Shown: positions 8,802 to 17,097 of the stretch, in pieces
Layout: the number at the start of each line of letters is the position of its first letter
How positions within the stretch are numbered: the first letter of the stretch is position 1
Source of the DNA: Candidatus Rifleibacteriota bacterium
GTDB lineage: Bacteria; Muiribacteriota; Ozemobacteria; Ozemobacterales; Ozemobacteraceae
Length of the DNA: 64,000 nucleotides
Direction: 5' to 3'
NCBI GenBank assembly: GCA_012517355.1
Contig: JAAYVD010000088.1
Coordinates: 1-64,000 of the forward strand
Position numbers and translations under genes: made by a program
Notes under the pieces: model-generated
The model's input: the letters and a program-made list of their open reading frames with translations, nothing else
Databases searched by the model: none
What the model was told of the DNA's origin: nothing

Positions 8802-11800
8802 ATGGATGAACGCAAGGCGCGGCACCTGCTCGCCGAGTACGAGACCCGCCGCGACCGGCTCGCACGTGACCTGACCTCCTACACCCGATCCCGGCAGGCC
8901 CGGGTCTTCCTGCTGCGCGCCTTCTGGACCCTGGCGGCCGCCGCCGGGATCCTGCTCGTCTTCCTGCTCGTCGAGCGCACTCCGATCCAGTCCGAGTTCC
9001 TGCGTTGGGTCACCAGCGGCGTGTTCTACGCCGCCGCCGGCCTTGGCGCCTTCCTGGCCCTGCGCGCCTTCACCGCGCCTCCCGGACCCGTCGAGGCGGC
9101 CGTCGAGATCGAGGCGGCCGCCCCCCGGTTCCGGTCGGGGCTGTCCAGCGCCGCCGAGTTCCAGGCGAAGGCCGACGAGCCCGGCACCTCTTCCGCCCTG
9201 CGCAAGCTGACCGTTGCCCAGGCCGCCGAGGAACTGGGCCCTGGCGACCTTGGCCTGGCCCTCTCCCGGTTCTCCCGACGTCGCGCCCTGGCCACCCTCC
9301 TGGGCCTCGCGCTGGTGCTGGCGGTCTGGACGGGGATCGCCCCCCACGAGGTGCGCCGCGGCGCCATCCGCCTGACGCTGCCGTTCACCGACCTCCCGGC
9401 CTTCTCCTCGCTCGAGCTGGCCGTCTTCCCCGGCAACCGGCTGGTGGCCAGGGGGGAAAACCTGCAGATCACCGCCGTGCCCAACCAGCCCCCCGAAAAG
9501 GACCCGGTCCTGGTCCTGTACCGCCCGGGGTCGGCGGAAGGGACCCCAACCGAGATGTATCCCGACGAGTCCGCCTCGCGGGCGCGCTTCGTCTACACCC
9601 TGACCGGCCTGCAGGAATCGACCGACTACCAGGTCGTCTGCGAGAGGTGGCGGTCGGAGCGGTTCATGGTCACGGTGGTGCCGCGGCCCGAGGTGAAGCG
9701 GTTCCAGGTCACCGTCCACCACCCCGCCTATCTCGCCTCCCAGCCCCAGAAACTCCCCGAAGGGACCGGCGACTGCACCGTGCTGGTGGGCACCCGCATC
9801 GACCTCGAGGGCGAGGCCAGCCAGCGCCTGAAGACGGCCGGACTGGCCCTCGACCCGGGCGCCACACAGACCTGCGAACTGGTCCACGGCGACGGGTTCC
9901 GCCATTCCCTGACCCTCGCCACCGACACGCGCTACTCGGTGCTGCTGCAGAACGAGTTCGGCCTCCTCAACGAGCGCCCGGTCAAATACCAGGTCACCAC
10001 CATCATCGACGCCTCGCCCACCGTCACCATCCTGCGGCCCGCCGCCGACCTGCCGTTCCCCAAGAGCAAGCGGCTCGACCTGAAGGTCGTGGCCAAGGAC
10101 GATTTCGGGGTGGTGGGAACCGTGCTCTACTACTCGGTGGGCGACCGTCGGCACGTCATCCCGCTCAACATGAAGCCCGACCTCACTCCCCGCAAGGAGT
10201 TCGAGGTCGAGTTCCCCTGGTTGCTCGACACCCTGCCGGTGGCGCCGGGCACCGAGATCGCCTACTTCGTGCGGGCCGAGGACGCGCGGCAGCCGGTGGC
10301 CAACGTGGCCACCACGCCGACCTACAAGGTGGCCATGCCCTCGATGTACGACGTCTACCGGGGCGACGACCAGGCGCAGGGCGACGTGGTGGACGAGCTG
10401 AAGGGGCTCCTGGAACAGCAGAAGGTGCGGCGCGACGTTCTGCAGAAGACGTACGAGCAGATCAAGCACGAGGGGAAGCTCGACTCCCGGACCGAACAGC
10501 AGCTCCAGCAGGCCATCAAGGAAGGCGAACAGCGCGAGAAGGACGCCCAGGACCTGCTCGAGAAGTTCCAGGAGATGCAGCAGAACCTGCGGGAGAACCC
10601 CTTCACCTCGCCCGACGCCGTCCAGAAGCTGCAGAAGATCAGCGAGCTGGTCAACGAGGTGCTCGACGACGAGGGCAAACGGCTGATGAAGCAGCTGCAG
10701 CAGTCGTTGCAGGAGATGAAGATCGACCCCAAGGAAATGGAGAAGTTCGAGGAAGCCTTCACGATGGAGAACTACCTGAAGGAACTCGACCGCACCGCCG
10801 AACTGCTCACCCAGCTGCGCGACGAGATGAAGATGAATTCGCTGGGGCAGGCCCTCGAGGACCTGAAACGGCGCCAGGAGGCGATCGCCTCGGAAACCGC
10901 CGCCCTGCAGCAGAAGAAGGAACAGGCGGGCACCCCCCTGGACGAGGCGGAACGGCAGCGCCTCGACGCCCTGCGCCGGCAGATGGCCGAAGTCGCCTCG
11001 GAGGCGGCCGCCCTGCGCCGGAAGCAACCGGGAAGCCTGTCGGCCGAGGAACAGCAGCGGCTCGACGAGATGACGCGGGCGTTGCAGGAACTGGCCTCGA
11101 CCACCGCCGCCCTGCGCGAGAAGCAGCAGTCGGAGAAGGGGTTGACCCCGGCCGAGCGGCGGCAGCTCGATGACCTGACGCAGCAGATGGCCGAGATGGC
11201 CTCGCGGACCGCGGCCCTGCAGCAGAAGCAGCAGGAGGCGGGCCCTCCTTCCCCGGAAGACCAGAATCGGCTCGACGAGCTGGCGAAACAGCAGGAGCAG
11301 CTCGCCTCGGAAGCCGCCGCCCTCGAGCGGAAACAGGGCGGTCTCACCCCCGAGGACGAGAGCCGCCTGAAGGACCTCGCCCGGCAGCAGGAGAAGATCA
11401 AGGAGGAACTGGCCGCGCTCGAGAAACAGTCGAAGGAGCTGGCGGCGAAGAAGCCCGCTCCCGGCCAGCCCGAGCACCCGGCCGCCGAGGACCTGAAGAA
11501 CCTGCGCGACCGCCTGCAAAAAGAAGACTTCCGCCAGACCTCCGACGACATCAAGAAGGATCTCGAACAGAAGAACTTCGAGGCGGCCCGGCAGAACCAG
11601 CAGAAGATGCTGACCTTCCTTGAAGCCCTGAAAAAGGATGGCCAGAAGATCTGTCAGACCTGCTCGGGGGGCGGCGGCCAGCCGCCCCAGCTCGACCTGT
11701 CGCGGTTCATCCGCAAGGCGATCCAGGCTTCGCGCGACCAGGAACAGCTGCTGCAGCAGTTGCAGGGGGTGCCCGACCAGTTCATGCGCGGCCAGCGGCC

Positions 11801-12650
11801 GGGCGTCGAGGGCATCATCGACGAGGTGTCGGTGTTGCAGGTGCTGGTGAAGGACCAGGGCCGCGCCCTTGAGGAGGCCCTGGAAACGCTCGTCCGCACC
11901 AGCTTCAGCGTCAACCCCGAAGTGCTCGAGCCGCTCAAGGGAGTACAGGGCATCTTCTCCGAGACCGTGAAGAACCTCGAGGACCGCGCGGTCGGCCAGG
12001 CCCGCCAGCAACAGCGCGAGCTGATCCGCCGGTTCAACCTGCTGGCCATGGAATTGATGCGGGCCCAGGACCAGCCCCCCCAGTCGCAGTCGGCGAGTTC
12101 CGATCCGAAGAACTTCCTGCAGCAGTTCAAGAACCTGACCCGCCGCCAGCTGAGCCTGTATCAGAAGACCATGCAGCAGCAGATGTCGCCGGGCGACCAG
12201 AAGACCCTCGAACAGATGAAGAAGATGGCCCTGGAGCAGAAGATGATCCGGGAGGCCCTCGAGCAGATGATGCGGGAAGGGCGGAACCAGCGCCAGCTTC
12301 TCGGCCGCCTGGATGACGTGCTGAAGGACATGCAGGACCTGGAGACCCAGCTGCTCGACCCCAACCAGCGGCGCGAGGCGGCCGACAAGCAGAAGTCGGT
12401 CTATGACCGCATGCTGAAGGCCCAGAAGGCGTTGCGCAACCGGGACGAGGAAAGCGAGGAGCGGAAGGCCGAGAAGGCCAGCGATCTCAAGCAGGCCCCG
12501 GTCGAGGGGCCGCTTCCCGACGCCGGGAGCGACACCCGCGACCTGTCGCGCGATTTCCTGGGCGACATGAAGGAGGATTACCCGAAATCCTACGAGACCC
12601 AGTTGAACGACTACTTCAAGTCGCTCAGCCTGTACGGAGGCGACCGTTGA
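8802..12650 (+). CDS. giant coiled-coil membrane protein, DUF4175-like
   Basis: The product is 1282 aa. Three hydrophobic helices occur in the first 185 residues, near 45-65, 73-90 and 160-180. Beta-sandwich-like domains span about 200-510. From about 520 to the end it is almost entirely charged helix, rich in Gln, Glu, Lys and Leu, predicted as long coiled coil. Between codons 690 and 885 a 33-36 residue unit repeats about six times, each with (S)E/TxAALxxKQ; copies start at 10887, 10994, 11094, 11199 and 11304, with a sixth near 11403. A CQTCSGGGG motif at about residue 950 could be half a zinc site. The layout matches DUF4175 proteins found beside MoxR/vWA clusters. It starts 15 bp after DUF4159 and its stop overlaps the next TTG start. 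Confidence 0.88.
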   Translation: MDERKARHLLAEYETRRDRLARDLTSYTRSRQARVFLLRAFWTLAAAAGILLVFLLVERTPIQSEFLRWVTSGVFYAAAGLGAFLALRAFTAPPGPVEAAVEIEAAAPRFRSGLSSAAEFQAKADEPGTSSALRKLTVAQAAEELGPGDLGLALSRFSRRRALATLLGLALVLAVWTGIAPHEVRRGAIRLTLPFTDLPAFSSLELAVFPGNRLVARGENLQITAVPNQPPEKDPVLVLYRPGSAEGTPTEMYPDESASRARFVYTLTGLQESTDYQVVCERWRSERFMVTVVPRPEVKRFQVTVHHPAYLASQPQKLPEGTGDCTVLVGTRIDLEGEASQRLKTAGLALDPGATQTCELVHGDGFRHSLTLATDTRYSVLLQNEFGLLNERPVKYQVTTIIDASPTVTILRPAADLPFPKSKRLDLKVVAKDDFGVVGTVLYYSVGDRRHVIPLNMKPDLTPRKEFEVEFPWLLDTLPVAPGTEIAYFVRAEDARQPVANVATTPTYKVAMPSMYDVYRGDDQAQGDVVDELKGLLEQQKVRRDVLQKTYEQIKHEGKLDSRTEQQLQQAIKEGEQREKDAQDLLEKFQEMQQNLRENPFTSPDAVQKLQKISELVNEVLDDEGKRLMKQLQQSLQEMKIDPKEMEKFEEAFTMENYLKELDRTAELLTQLRDEMKMNSLGQALEDLKRRQEAIASETAALQQKKEQAGTPLDEAERQRLDALRRQMAEVASEAAALRRKQPGSLSAEEQQRLDEMTRALQELASTTAALREKQQSEKGLTPAERRQLDDLTQQMAEMASRTAALQQKQQEAGPPSPEDQNRLDELAKQQEQLASEAAALERKQGGLTPEDESRLKDLARQQEKIKEELAALEKQSKELAAKKPAPGQPEHPAAEDLKNLRDRLQKEDFRQTSDDIKKDLEQKNFEAARQNQQKMLTFLEALKKDGQKICQTCSGGGGQPPQLDLSRFIRKAIQASRDQEQLLQQLQGVPDQFMRGQRPGVEGIIDEVSVLQVLVKDQGRALEEALETLVRTSFSVNPEVLEPLKGVQGIFSETVKNLEDRAVGQARQQQRELIRRFNLLAMELMRAQDQPPQSQSASSDPKNFLQQFKNLTRRQLSLYQKTMQQQMSPGDQKTLEQMKKMALEQKMIREALEQMMREGRNQRQLLGRLDDVLKDMQDLETQLLDPNQRREAADKQKSVYDRMLKAQKALRNRDEESEERKAEKASDLKQAPVEGPLPDAGSDTRDLSRDFLGDMKEDYPKSYETQLNDYFKSLSLYGGDR

Positions 12651-15418
12651 GGAACCCCAGCCGCCCCGGCCGCCCCAGCCGCCCCAGCCGCCCCAGCCGC
12701 CCCGGCCGCCCCAGCCGCCCCAGCCGCCCCGGCCTGCCCGTCTTCCTGTCCGTCGTCCTGCTCGTCCTCCTGCTCGGCGGCATCCTGCCCGCCGGCCGGC
12801 CGGCCGCCGCCCAGGATCCCGCCCCCGATCCCAACGAGGCCGTCCTGTTGCTCAACGACGCCATGGGCGAGTATGCCATGCGCCGGCTCAACCCCGCCCG
12901 GACGCGGCTGGAAGACCTGATCAAGCGCTTCCCGAACCACCCCGTGACCCCGCGGGCGCGGCTCGAACTGGCCCGGATCCTGAAGGACCTGCGGGAGTTC
13001 GACCGGGCCATCGAGCTGCTGACCACCCTGGCCACCGGGCCCGCCGGTGGGTTCGAGGCCGTCAACGCCCGCGAGATGCTGCTCGACCTGCTATATGACC
13101 TGCACCGGTACAAGGACGGCATCGACCTGCTGGAAAAGGCCTGGAAGGAAACGCCGGGCCACGTCGAGACCGGCCGGCGACTGGCCCGGTTCTACCTGTC
13201 GGCGGGCCGGCCGGACGAGGCGCGCCTCCTGCTCGAGGGCCTGCTCGAACGGACCGCGCGCCCCGACGTGTTCAACGACCTTCTGCAGCTGGCCATCCGG
13301 CAAGGGAAGGTCGAGGCCCTGCAGTCGTTGATCGAGCAGCGGCGGGCCCGCTACCGGACCGTCGATTACCTCGACTTCCTCACCGACTGCCACCTGGCCT
13401 TGAAACAGAACGAGAAGGCCGCCGCCCTGTTGCGCGAGGCCAAGGAGACGGCCGGCGAGCTGCGGCTGCTGCGCAAGCTGGCCCAGCTCGACCAGGCCCG
13501 CAACGACCCGGCGCGGGCGCTGGAATCGCTGCGGCAGTTGCAGAAGATGTTCCCCGACCAGTGGGAATATGCCAAGGCGGTGGGGCACTGCCTGTTCCTG
13601 CTTGGCAGGAAGGACGAGGCCATCGCCGAGTGGCGGACCCATTTCCAGAAACGAGGCGGCCTGGGCACCGAGGGGTTCCAGTTGTTCGCCGAAGTGCTCA
13701 TCGAGCACCGGCTCTACCAGGCGGCCCTCGACGTCTTCGAGGAGGCCCGCCGGATGACGGGCATCCCCACCCAGTTCGCCGAGGAGAAGGCGGGGGTGCT
13801 CGAGGCCCTGGGCCGCACCCCCGAAGCCCTGGAGGAGTATTTCCTGACCCTGGTCAACGGGTTGTACAAGACCGAAATTTTTGACAAGCTGTATGACAGC
13901 CGGTCGGCCGCCTTCGACCTGAAAAGACGGCTGCTGGAGGCCCTGAAGGTCACGCCCACCCTGGCGGTGCGACGGGCCCTTCTCGAGGTCTGGTTCCGGG
14001 AGGCCGACCCGGCCTGCCTTCCCGACCTGCTGCCGATGGCGGCCGGCGACGGCAACGTCCAGGAGATCGTCTTCGAGCGTATCCGGCAGGAGGCGTTCGT
14101 GCAGCCGACCCCCTTCTTGCGGGCCCTCCTGCTCGGGCTGATCCGCCAGGACCGGGCCTCGTCGCTGGCCTTGCGCCTGGTGCTGGTGCTGCTCACCCTG
14201 CCCGACCAGACCGACGGACAGGCGGCGGAGGCGCTGACCGAGGCCAGCCAGGCCGCCGACCAGCCGACCGTCGCCGACCTGACCCTGCAGAACCGCGTCC
14301 TGATCGAGATGGCCCGCCTGGCGTGGGAACGCTTCGCGCGGGTGCCCGACGCGCTCGCCTGGCTGGCCCGGGTGGCCGACGGCCCTGCCGCCGGCGCCGC
14401 TCCCGGTGTGGCCTTCGACGCCCTGCTGCTGACCATGCGGTTGCGGGCCGCCCTGGGCGAGATGCCGGCCGCCGAGGCCGCCCTGGAACGGGCCCGGAAG
14501 GTGGCGGGAGTGGTCGGCCCCGGCCGGTCGCCGGCGTCCCGCCCCGAACCGGTCGTGGTGATCAACAACGGCGACGGTCTTCCCCCGGTGGGGGAGGCCC
14601 CCGACGGGTTCGACGCCCTGTTCGATGCCCCCGACCTGGGTCCCGAAGCGGAGGCCCGGCTGATGTACGAGGAGGGCTGGCTGCTCGCCCACCAGGGGAA
14701 ATACCCGGAAGCGCTCGACCGGCTGCGGCAGATGACCAGCTCCTTCCCCGAATCGTTGTGGATGAACGATGGGTTGAGCCTGGCCCTGACCATCACCACG
14801 GGGTCGGTGGGCGATTTCGGGCCGTTGCAGAAATACCTGGCCGCCGAGCGGGCCTCCCTGGTCGGCAGTCAGGCCGCCGCGCTGGCGCTGATGCAGGAGG
14901 TGGCCCGGGTGGCCTCCGAGTCGGCCATCGGGCTCGACGCCCAGGCCCAGGCCCTGTTGATGGCCGAGCGGACGGCCGACCCGGCGGCCCTGCAGAAGGA
15001 GATCGAAACCTTCGTCCGGTTCCACCCCAACCACTGGCTGGGGCCCGACCTGTGGCTGGCCGGGTGGAGGCTGATGCGGCGGAACGGGGCCCCTCCCGAG
15101 GCGATCGCCGACCACCTGAAGGAGTTCTCCGACCGCTTCCCCGGCGATCTGCGCGGGCGGATGGTCAAGCTGGCCCTGGCCGGGCTGATGCGCGACAAGA
15201 GCCGGTCTGGAGCAGCCCCCGCGCCGACCGCCCCCACCGGGAAAACGGCGTCCGAAGCATCCCCTCCCGGAACGGCGCCACGGGAAGGCACCCCGGTTGA
15301 AAAGACCACGCCGCAAGAGACCCAGCCGGCAGGCCCCTCCCCCGACAAGGCTCCCCCGCAAGGGAACCCGCCGGCGGAAGGTCCGTCCCAGAAAGAGCAG
15401 GGCGAGAAGAAACCATGA
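12647..15418 (+). CDS. TPR-rich secreted or membrane-anchored protein
   Basis: The product is 923 aa. The TTG start at 12647 overlaps the DUF4175 stop (TTGA) and has GGAGG six bases upstream, which favours it over internal ATGs. The N-terminus is an Arg/Pro/Ser repeat (RPSRPSRPGRP) of about 28 residues followed by a hydrophobic segment ending AAAQDP, so it has a very basic n-region before a signal peptide or anchor. Residues about 60-500 and 640-830 contain degenerate tetratricopeptide helices (for example ARLELARILKDLREFDRAIELL). The C-terminal 80 residues are Pro/Lys/Glu-rich and probably disordered. It is likely a periplasmic scaffold for the MoxR/vWA complex. Confidence 0.85.
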   Translation: MRNPSRPGRPSRPSRPSRPGRPSRPSRPGLPVFLSVVLLVLLLGGILPAGRPAAAQDPAPDPNEAVLLLNDAMGEYAMRRLNPARTRLEDLIKRFPNHPVTPRARLELARILKDLREFDRAIELLTTLATGPAGGFEAVNAREMLLDLLYDLHRYKDGIDLLEKAWKETPGHVETGRRLARFYLSAGRPDEARLLLEGLLERTARPDVFNDLLQLAIRQGKVEALQSLIEQRRARYRTVDYLDFLTDCHLALKQNEKAAALLREAKETAGELRLLRKLAQLDQARNDPARALESLRQLQKMFPDQWEYAKAVGHCLFLLGRKDEAIAEWRTHFQKRGGLGTEGFQLFAEVLIEHRLYQAALDVFEEARRMTGIPTQFAEEKAGVLEALGRTPEALEEYFLTLVNGLYKTEIFDKLYDSRSAAFDLKRRLLEALKVTPTLAVRRALLEVWFREADPACLPDLLPMAAGDGNVQEIVFERIRQEAFVQPTPFLRALLLGLIRQDRASSLALRLVLVLLTLPDQTDGQAAEALTEASQAADQPTVADLTLQNRVLIEMARLAWERFARVPDALAWLARVADGPAAGAAPGVAFDALLLTMRLRAALGEMPAAEAALERARKVAGVVGPGRSPASRPEPVVVINNGDGLPPVGEAPDGFDALFDAPDLGPEAEARLMYEEGWLLAHQGKYPEALDRLRQMTSSFPESLWMNDGLSLALTITTGSVGDFGPLQKYLAAERASLVGSQAAALALMQEVARVASESAIGLDAQAQALLMAERTADPAALQKEIETFVRFHPNHWLGPDLWLAGWRLMRRNGAPPEAIADHLKEFSDRFPGDLRGRMVKLALAGLMRDKSRSGAAPAPTAPTGKTASEASPPGTAPREGTPVEKTTPQETQPAGPSPDKAPPQGNPPAEGPSQKEQGEKKP
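12657..12740 (+). repeat. 9-bp microsatellite inside the TPR gene
   Basis: Variants of CGCCCCAGC / CGCCCCGGC repeat about nine times in frame, encoding the RPS/RPG tripeptide run ahead of the hydrophobic signal segment. The unit is a multiple of three, so copy-number change would alter the length of the basic N-terminus without switching the gene off. Confidence 0.85.
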
Positions 15419-15424
15419 CCCGCT

Positions 15425-15535
15425 TCGAAGCTTTCCGAAAGGGCTTTGCCCCTTCACCCCCCCAGGGGCACAGCCCCTGGACCCATTTTTCGGCCTGGGG
15501 AACGCTTTCGCGTTTCCCAGGCAAAAGGTCCGCTC
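15425..15535. repeat. three-hairpin interspersed element, copy 1
   Basis: Three short stem-loops follow one another: GGGCTTTGCCC, CCAGGGGCACAGCCCCTGG, and CCTGGGGAACGC...GCGTTTCCCAGG. The same order and spacing recur at 61893-62030 (same orientation) and 33655-33770 (inverted). Copy-to-copy differences are partly compensatory in the stems, which suggests structure is kept. Function is unknown; it may be a non-autonomous mobile element or a transcript-end structure. Confidence 0.85.
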
Positions 15536-15848
15536 CGCGGTTGTCGATGGCCTTTGAGCCGAGGGTTGGAAAGACATGAGCCATCCGACGAGCCTGCCAG
15601 ATCTTTTCGGGTTCCCTCCGGTTCGCCCTCGGCCGGACTTTCGCCGTGGGCGTGGCGACGGCATCCAACCACCGCGGAGGAGCGGCGCCGTCGGTACGCC
15701 TCTCCCTGGATCGGATGCCCCATCACGGTGCCGGCCCCTTCCTCCTGTTGCCCCGGGTGGTGACGCGGGGTGCCTGCTGCGCACCCGGTCGGGGCGCGGT
15801 CTTCGGCGCCCCGGTGCGGGTCTCGGGCTTCTGCGCCTGCCCGGTCTC

Positions 15849-17090
15849 ATGGCCATCCTGGTTCTGGCCCTGCTGTCTGCCGGTCCGGCCTGCGAGGCGG
15901 GGCGGCTGCTGATCCCGATGGACGATGCCCAGGCCGACCACCTGCGGGCCTACGGCCTGGCCTACTTCGCCCTCGACAAGCAGGCGATCGACGTGGAGTG
16001 GCTGCTCAACTACCGGTGCGGCTCGTTCCTGTGCGACGACCTGCCCGCCCTGCGCGACCGGGCACGCGAGGTGGGGGTGACCGTCGAGCCGCAGAGCGAG
16101 GACCAGGCGCTGGCCATCCTGGCCCGCATCGAGGACGAGAACATGGAGCGGGTGCTCCTCGAAAAGGCTCCGAAGGTGGCGGTCTATTCCCCCGACTACG
16201 CGGAACCCTGGGACGACGCGGTGACCCTGGTGCTGGAGTATGCCCAGATCCCGTTCGAGAAGTTCTACGACACCCAGGTGCTGAACGGTGACCTGGCCAA
16301 GTTCGACTGGGTTCACCTGCACCACGAGGACTTCACCGGCCAGTTCGGCAAGTTCTACGGCAGCTTCCGGTTCGCCGACTGGTACCGCAAGCAGGTGACC
16401 CGGGCCCAGCTCGACGCGCAGAAGTTCGGGTTCCGGAAGGTGCCGGAGCTGAAGCTGGCCGTCGCCCGCGGCATCAAGAAGTTCGTCCAGAACGGCGGCT
16501 TTTTGTTCGCCATGTGCTCGGCGGTGGACACGCTCGACATCGCCCTGGCCGCCAACGGCACCGACATCGTGGCCCCCGAGATCGACGGCGACCCCATCGA
16601 CCCCCTCTACGAGTCGAAGCTGGATTATGGCGAATGCCTCGCCTTCACCGGGTTCAAGCTGATCCCCGATCCGATGGTGTACGAGTTCTCCGATATCGAC
16701 GTTTCGAACAACTACATGGGCGACGCCGGCACCTTCAAACTGTTCGAGTTCTCGGCCAAGGTCGATCCCATCCCGACCATGCTGACCCAGAGCCACCGCA
16801 ACGTGATCGACGGGTTCTTCGGCCAGACCACCGCCTTCCGCAAGAGCCTGCTGAAGCCCTCGGTCACCATCATGGCCGAGAACAACGACGGGCTGTCGGT
16901 CAAATACCTGCGCGGCGACCTGGGGAAGGGCAGTTTCTCCTTCCTCGGCGGTCACGATCCGGCTGACGTCAGCCACATCGTCGGCGAGGGGCCCACCCGC
17001 CTGGAGCTGCACAAGAACAGCCCTGGCTACCGGCTGATCCTCAACAACATCCTGTTCCCCGCCGCCAAGAAGAAGGAGCGGAAGACCTGA
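15849..17090 (+). CDS. exported protein of the family labelled 'asparagine synthetase B'
   Basis: The product is 413 aa from the ATG at 15849, giving a short hydrophobic signal (MAILVLALLSAGPACEAG) directly before GRLLIPMDDAQADHLRAYG. That motif is the start of a conserved family found in Bacteroidetes and related genomes and often labelled asparagine synthetase B. Other family features are WLLNYRCGSF, KVAVYSPDY, DDAVTLVL, DWVHLHHEDFTGQFGKF and NGGFLFAMCSAVDTLD. I see no N-terminal Cys nucleophile or ATP-pyrophosphatase motif, so I doubt any asparagine synthetase activity. A ThuA/GATase-like fold similar to DUF4159 is more likely. The frame is open back to 15576 and that longer start cannot be excluded. 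It lies 8 bp before the M48 gene. Confidence 0.82.
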   Translation: MAILVLALLSAGPACEAGRLLIPMDDAQADHLRAYGLAYFALDKQAIDVEWLLNYRCGSFLCDDLPALRDRAREVGVTVEPQSEDQALAILARIEDENMERVLLEKAPKVAVYSPDYAEPWDDAVTLVLEYAQIPFEKFYDTQVLNGDLAKFDWVHLHHEDFTGQFGKFYGSFRFADWYRKQVTRAQLDAQKFGFRKVPELKLAVARGIKKFVQNGGFLFAMCSAVDTLDIALAANGTDIVAPEIDGDPIDPLYESKLDYGECLAFTGFKLIPDPMVYEFSDIDVSNNYMGDAGTFKLFEFSAKVDPIPTMLTQSHRNVIDGFFGQTTAFRKSLLKPSVTIMAENNDGLSVKYLRGDLGKGSFSFLGGHDPADVSHIVGEGPTRLELHKNSPGYRLILNNILFPAAKKKERKT

Positions 17091-17097
17091 ACCACAC

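Noticed and set aside
8085-12011. Very long minus-strand open frame opposite the DUF4175 gene
   Set aside because: It is Leu/His/Gly-rich, matches no domain, has no ribosome binding site and mirrors a well-supported plus-strand coiled-coil gene. Long antisense frames are expected in GC-rich DNA.
15576-15848. Longer N-terminus for the 'asparagine synthetase B' family protein
   Set aside because: The added 91 residues are Arg/Pro-rich and would bury the signal peptide; family members begin just before the LIPMD segment. Not fully excluded.
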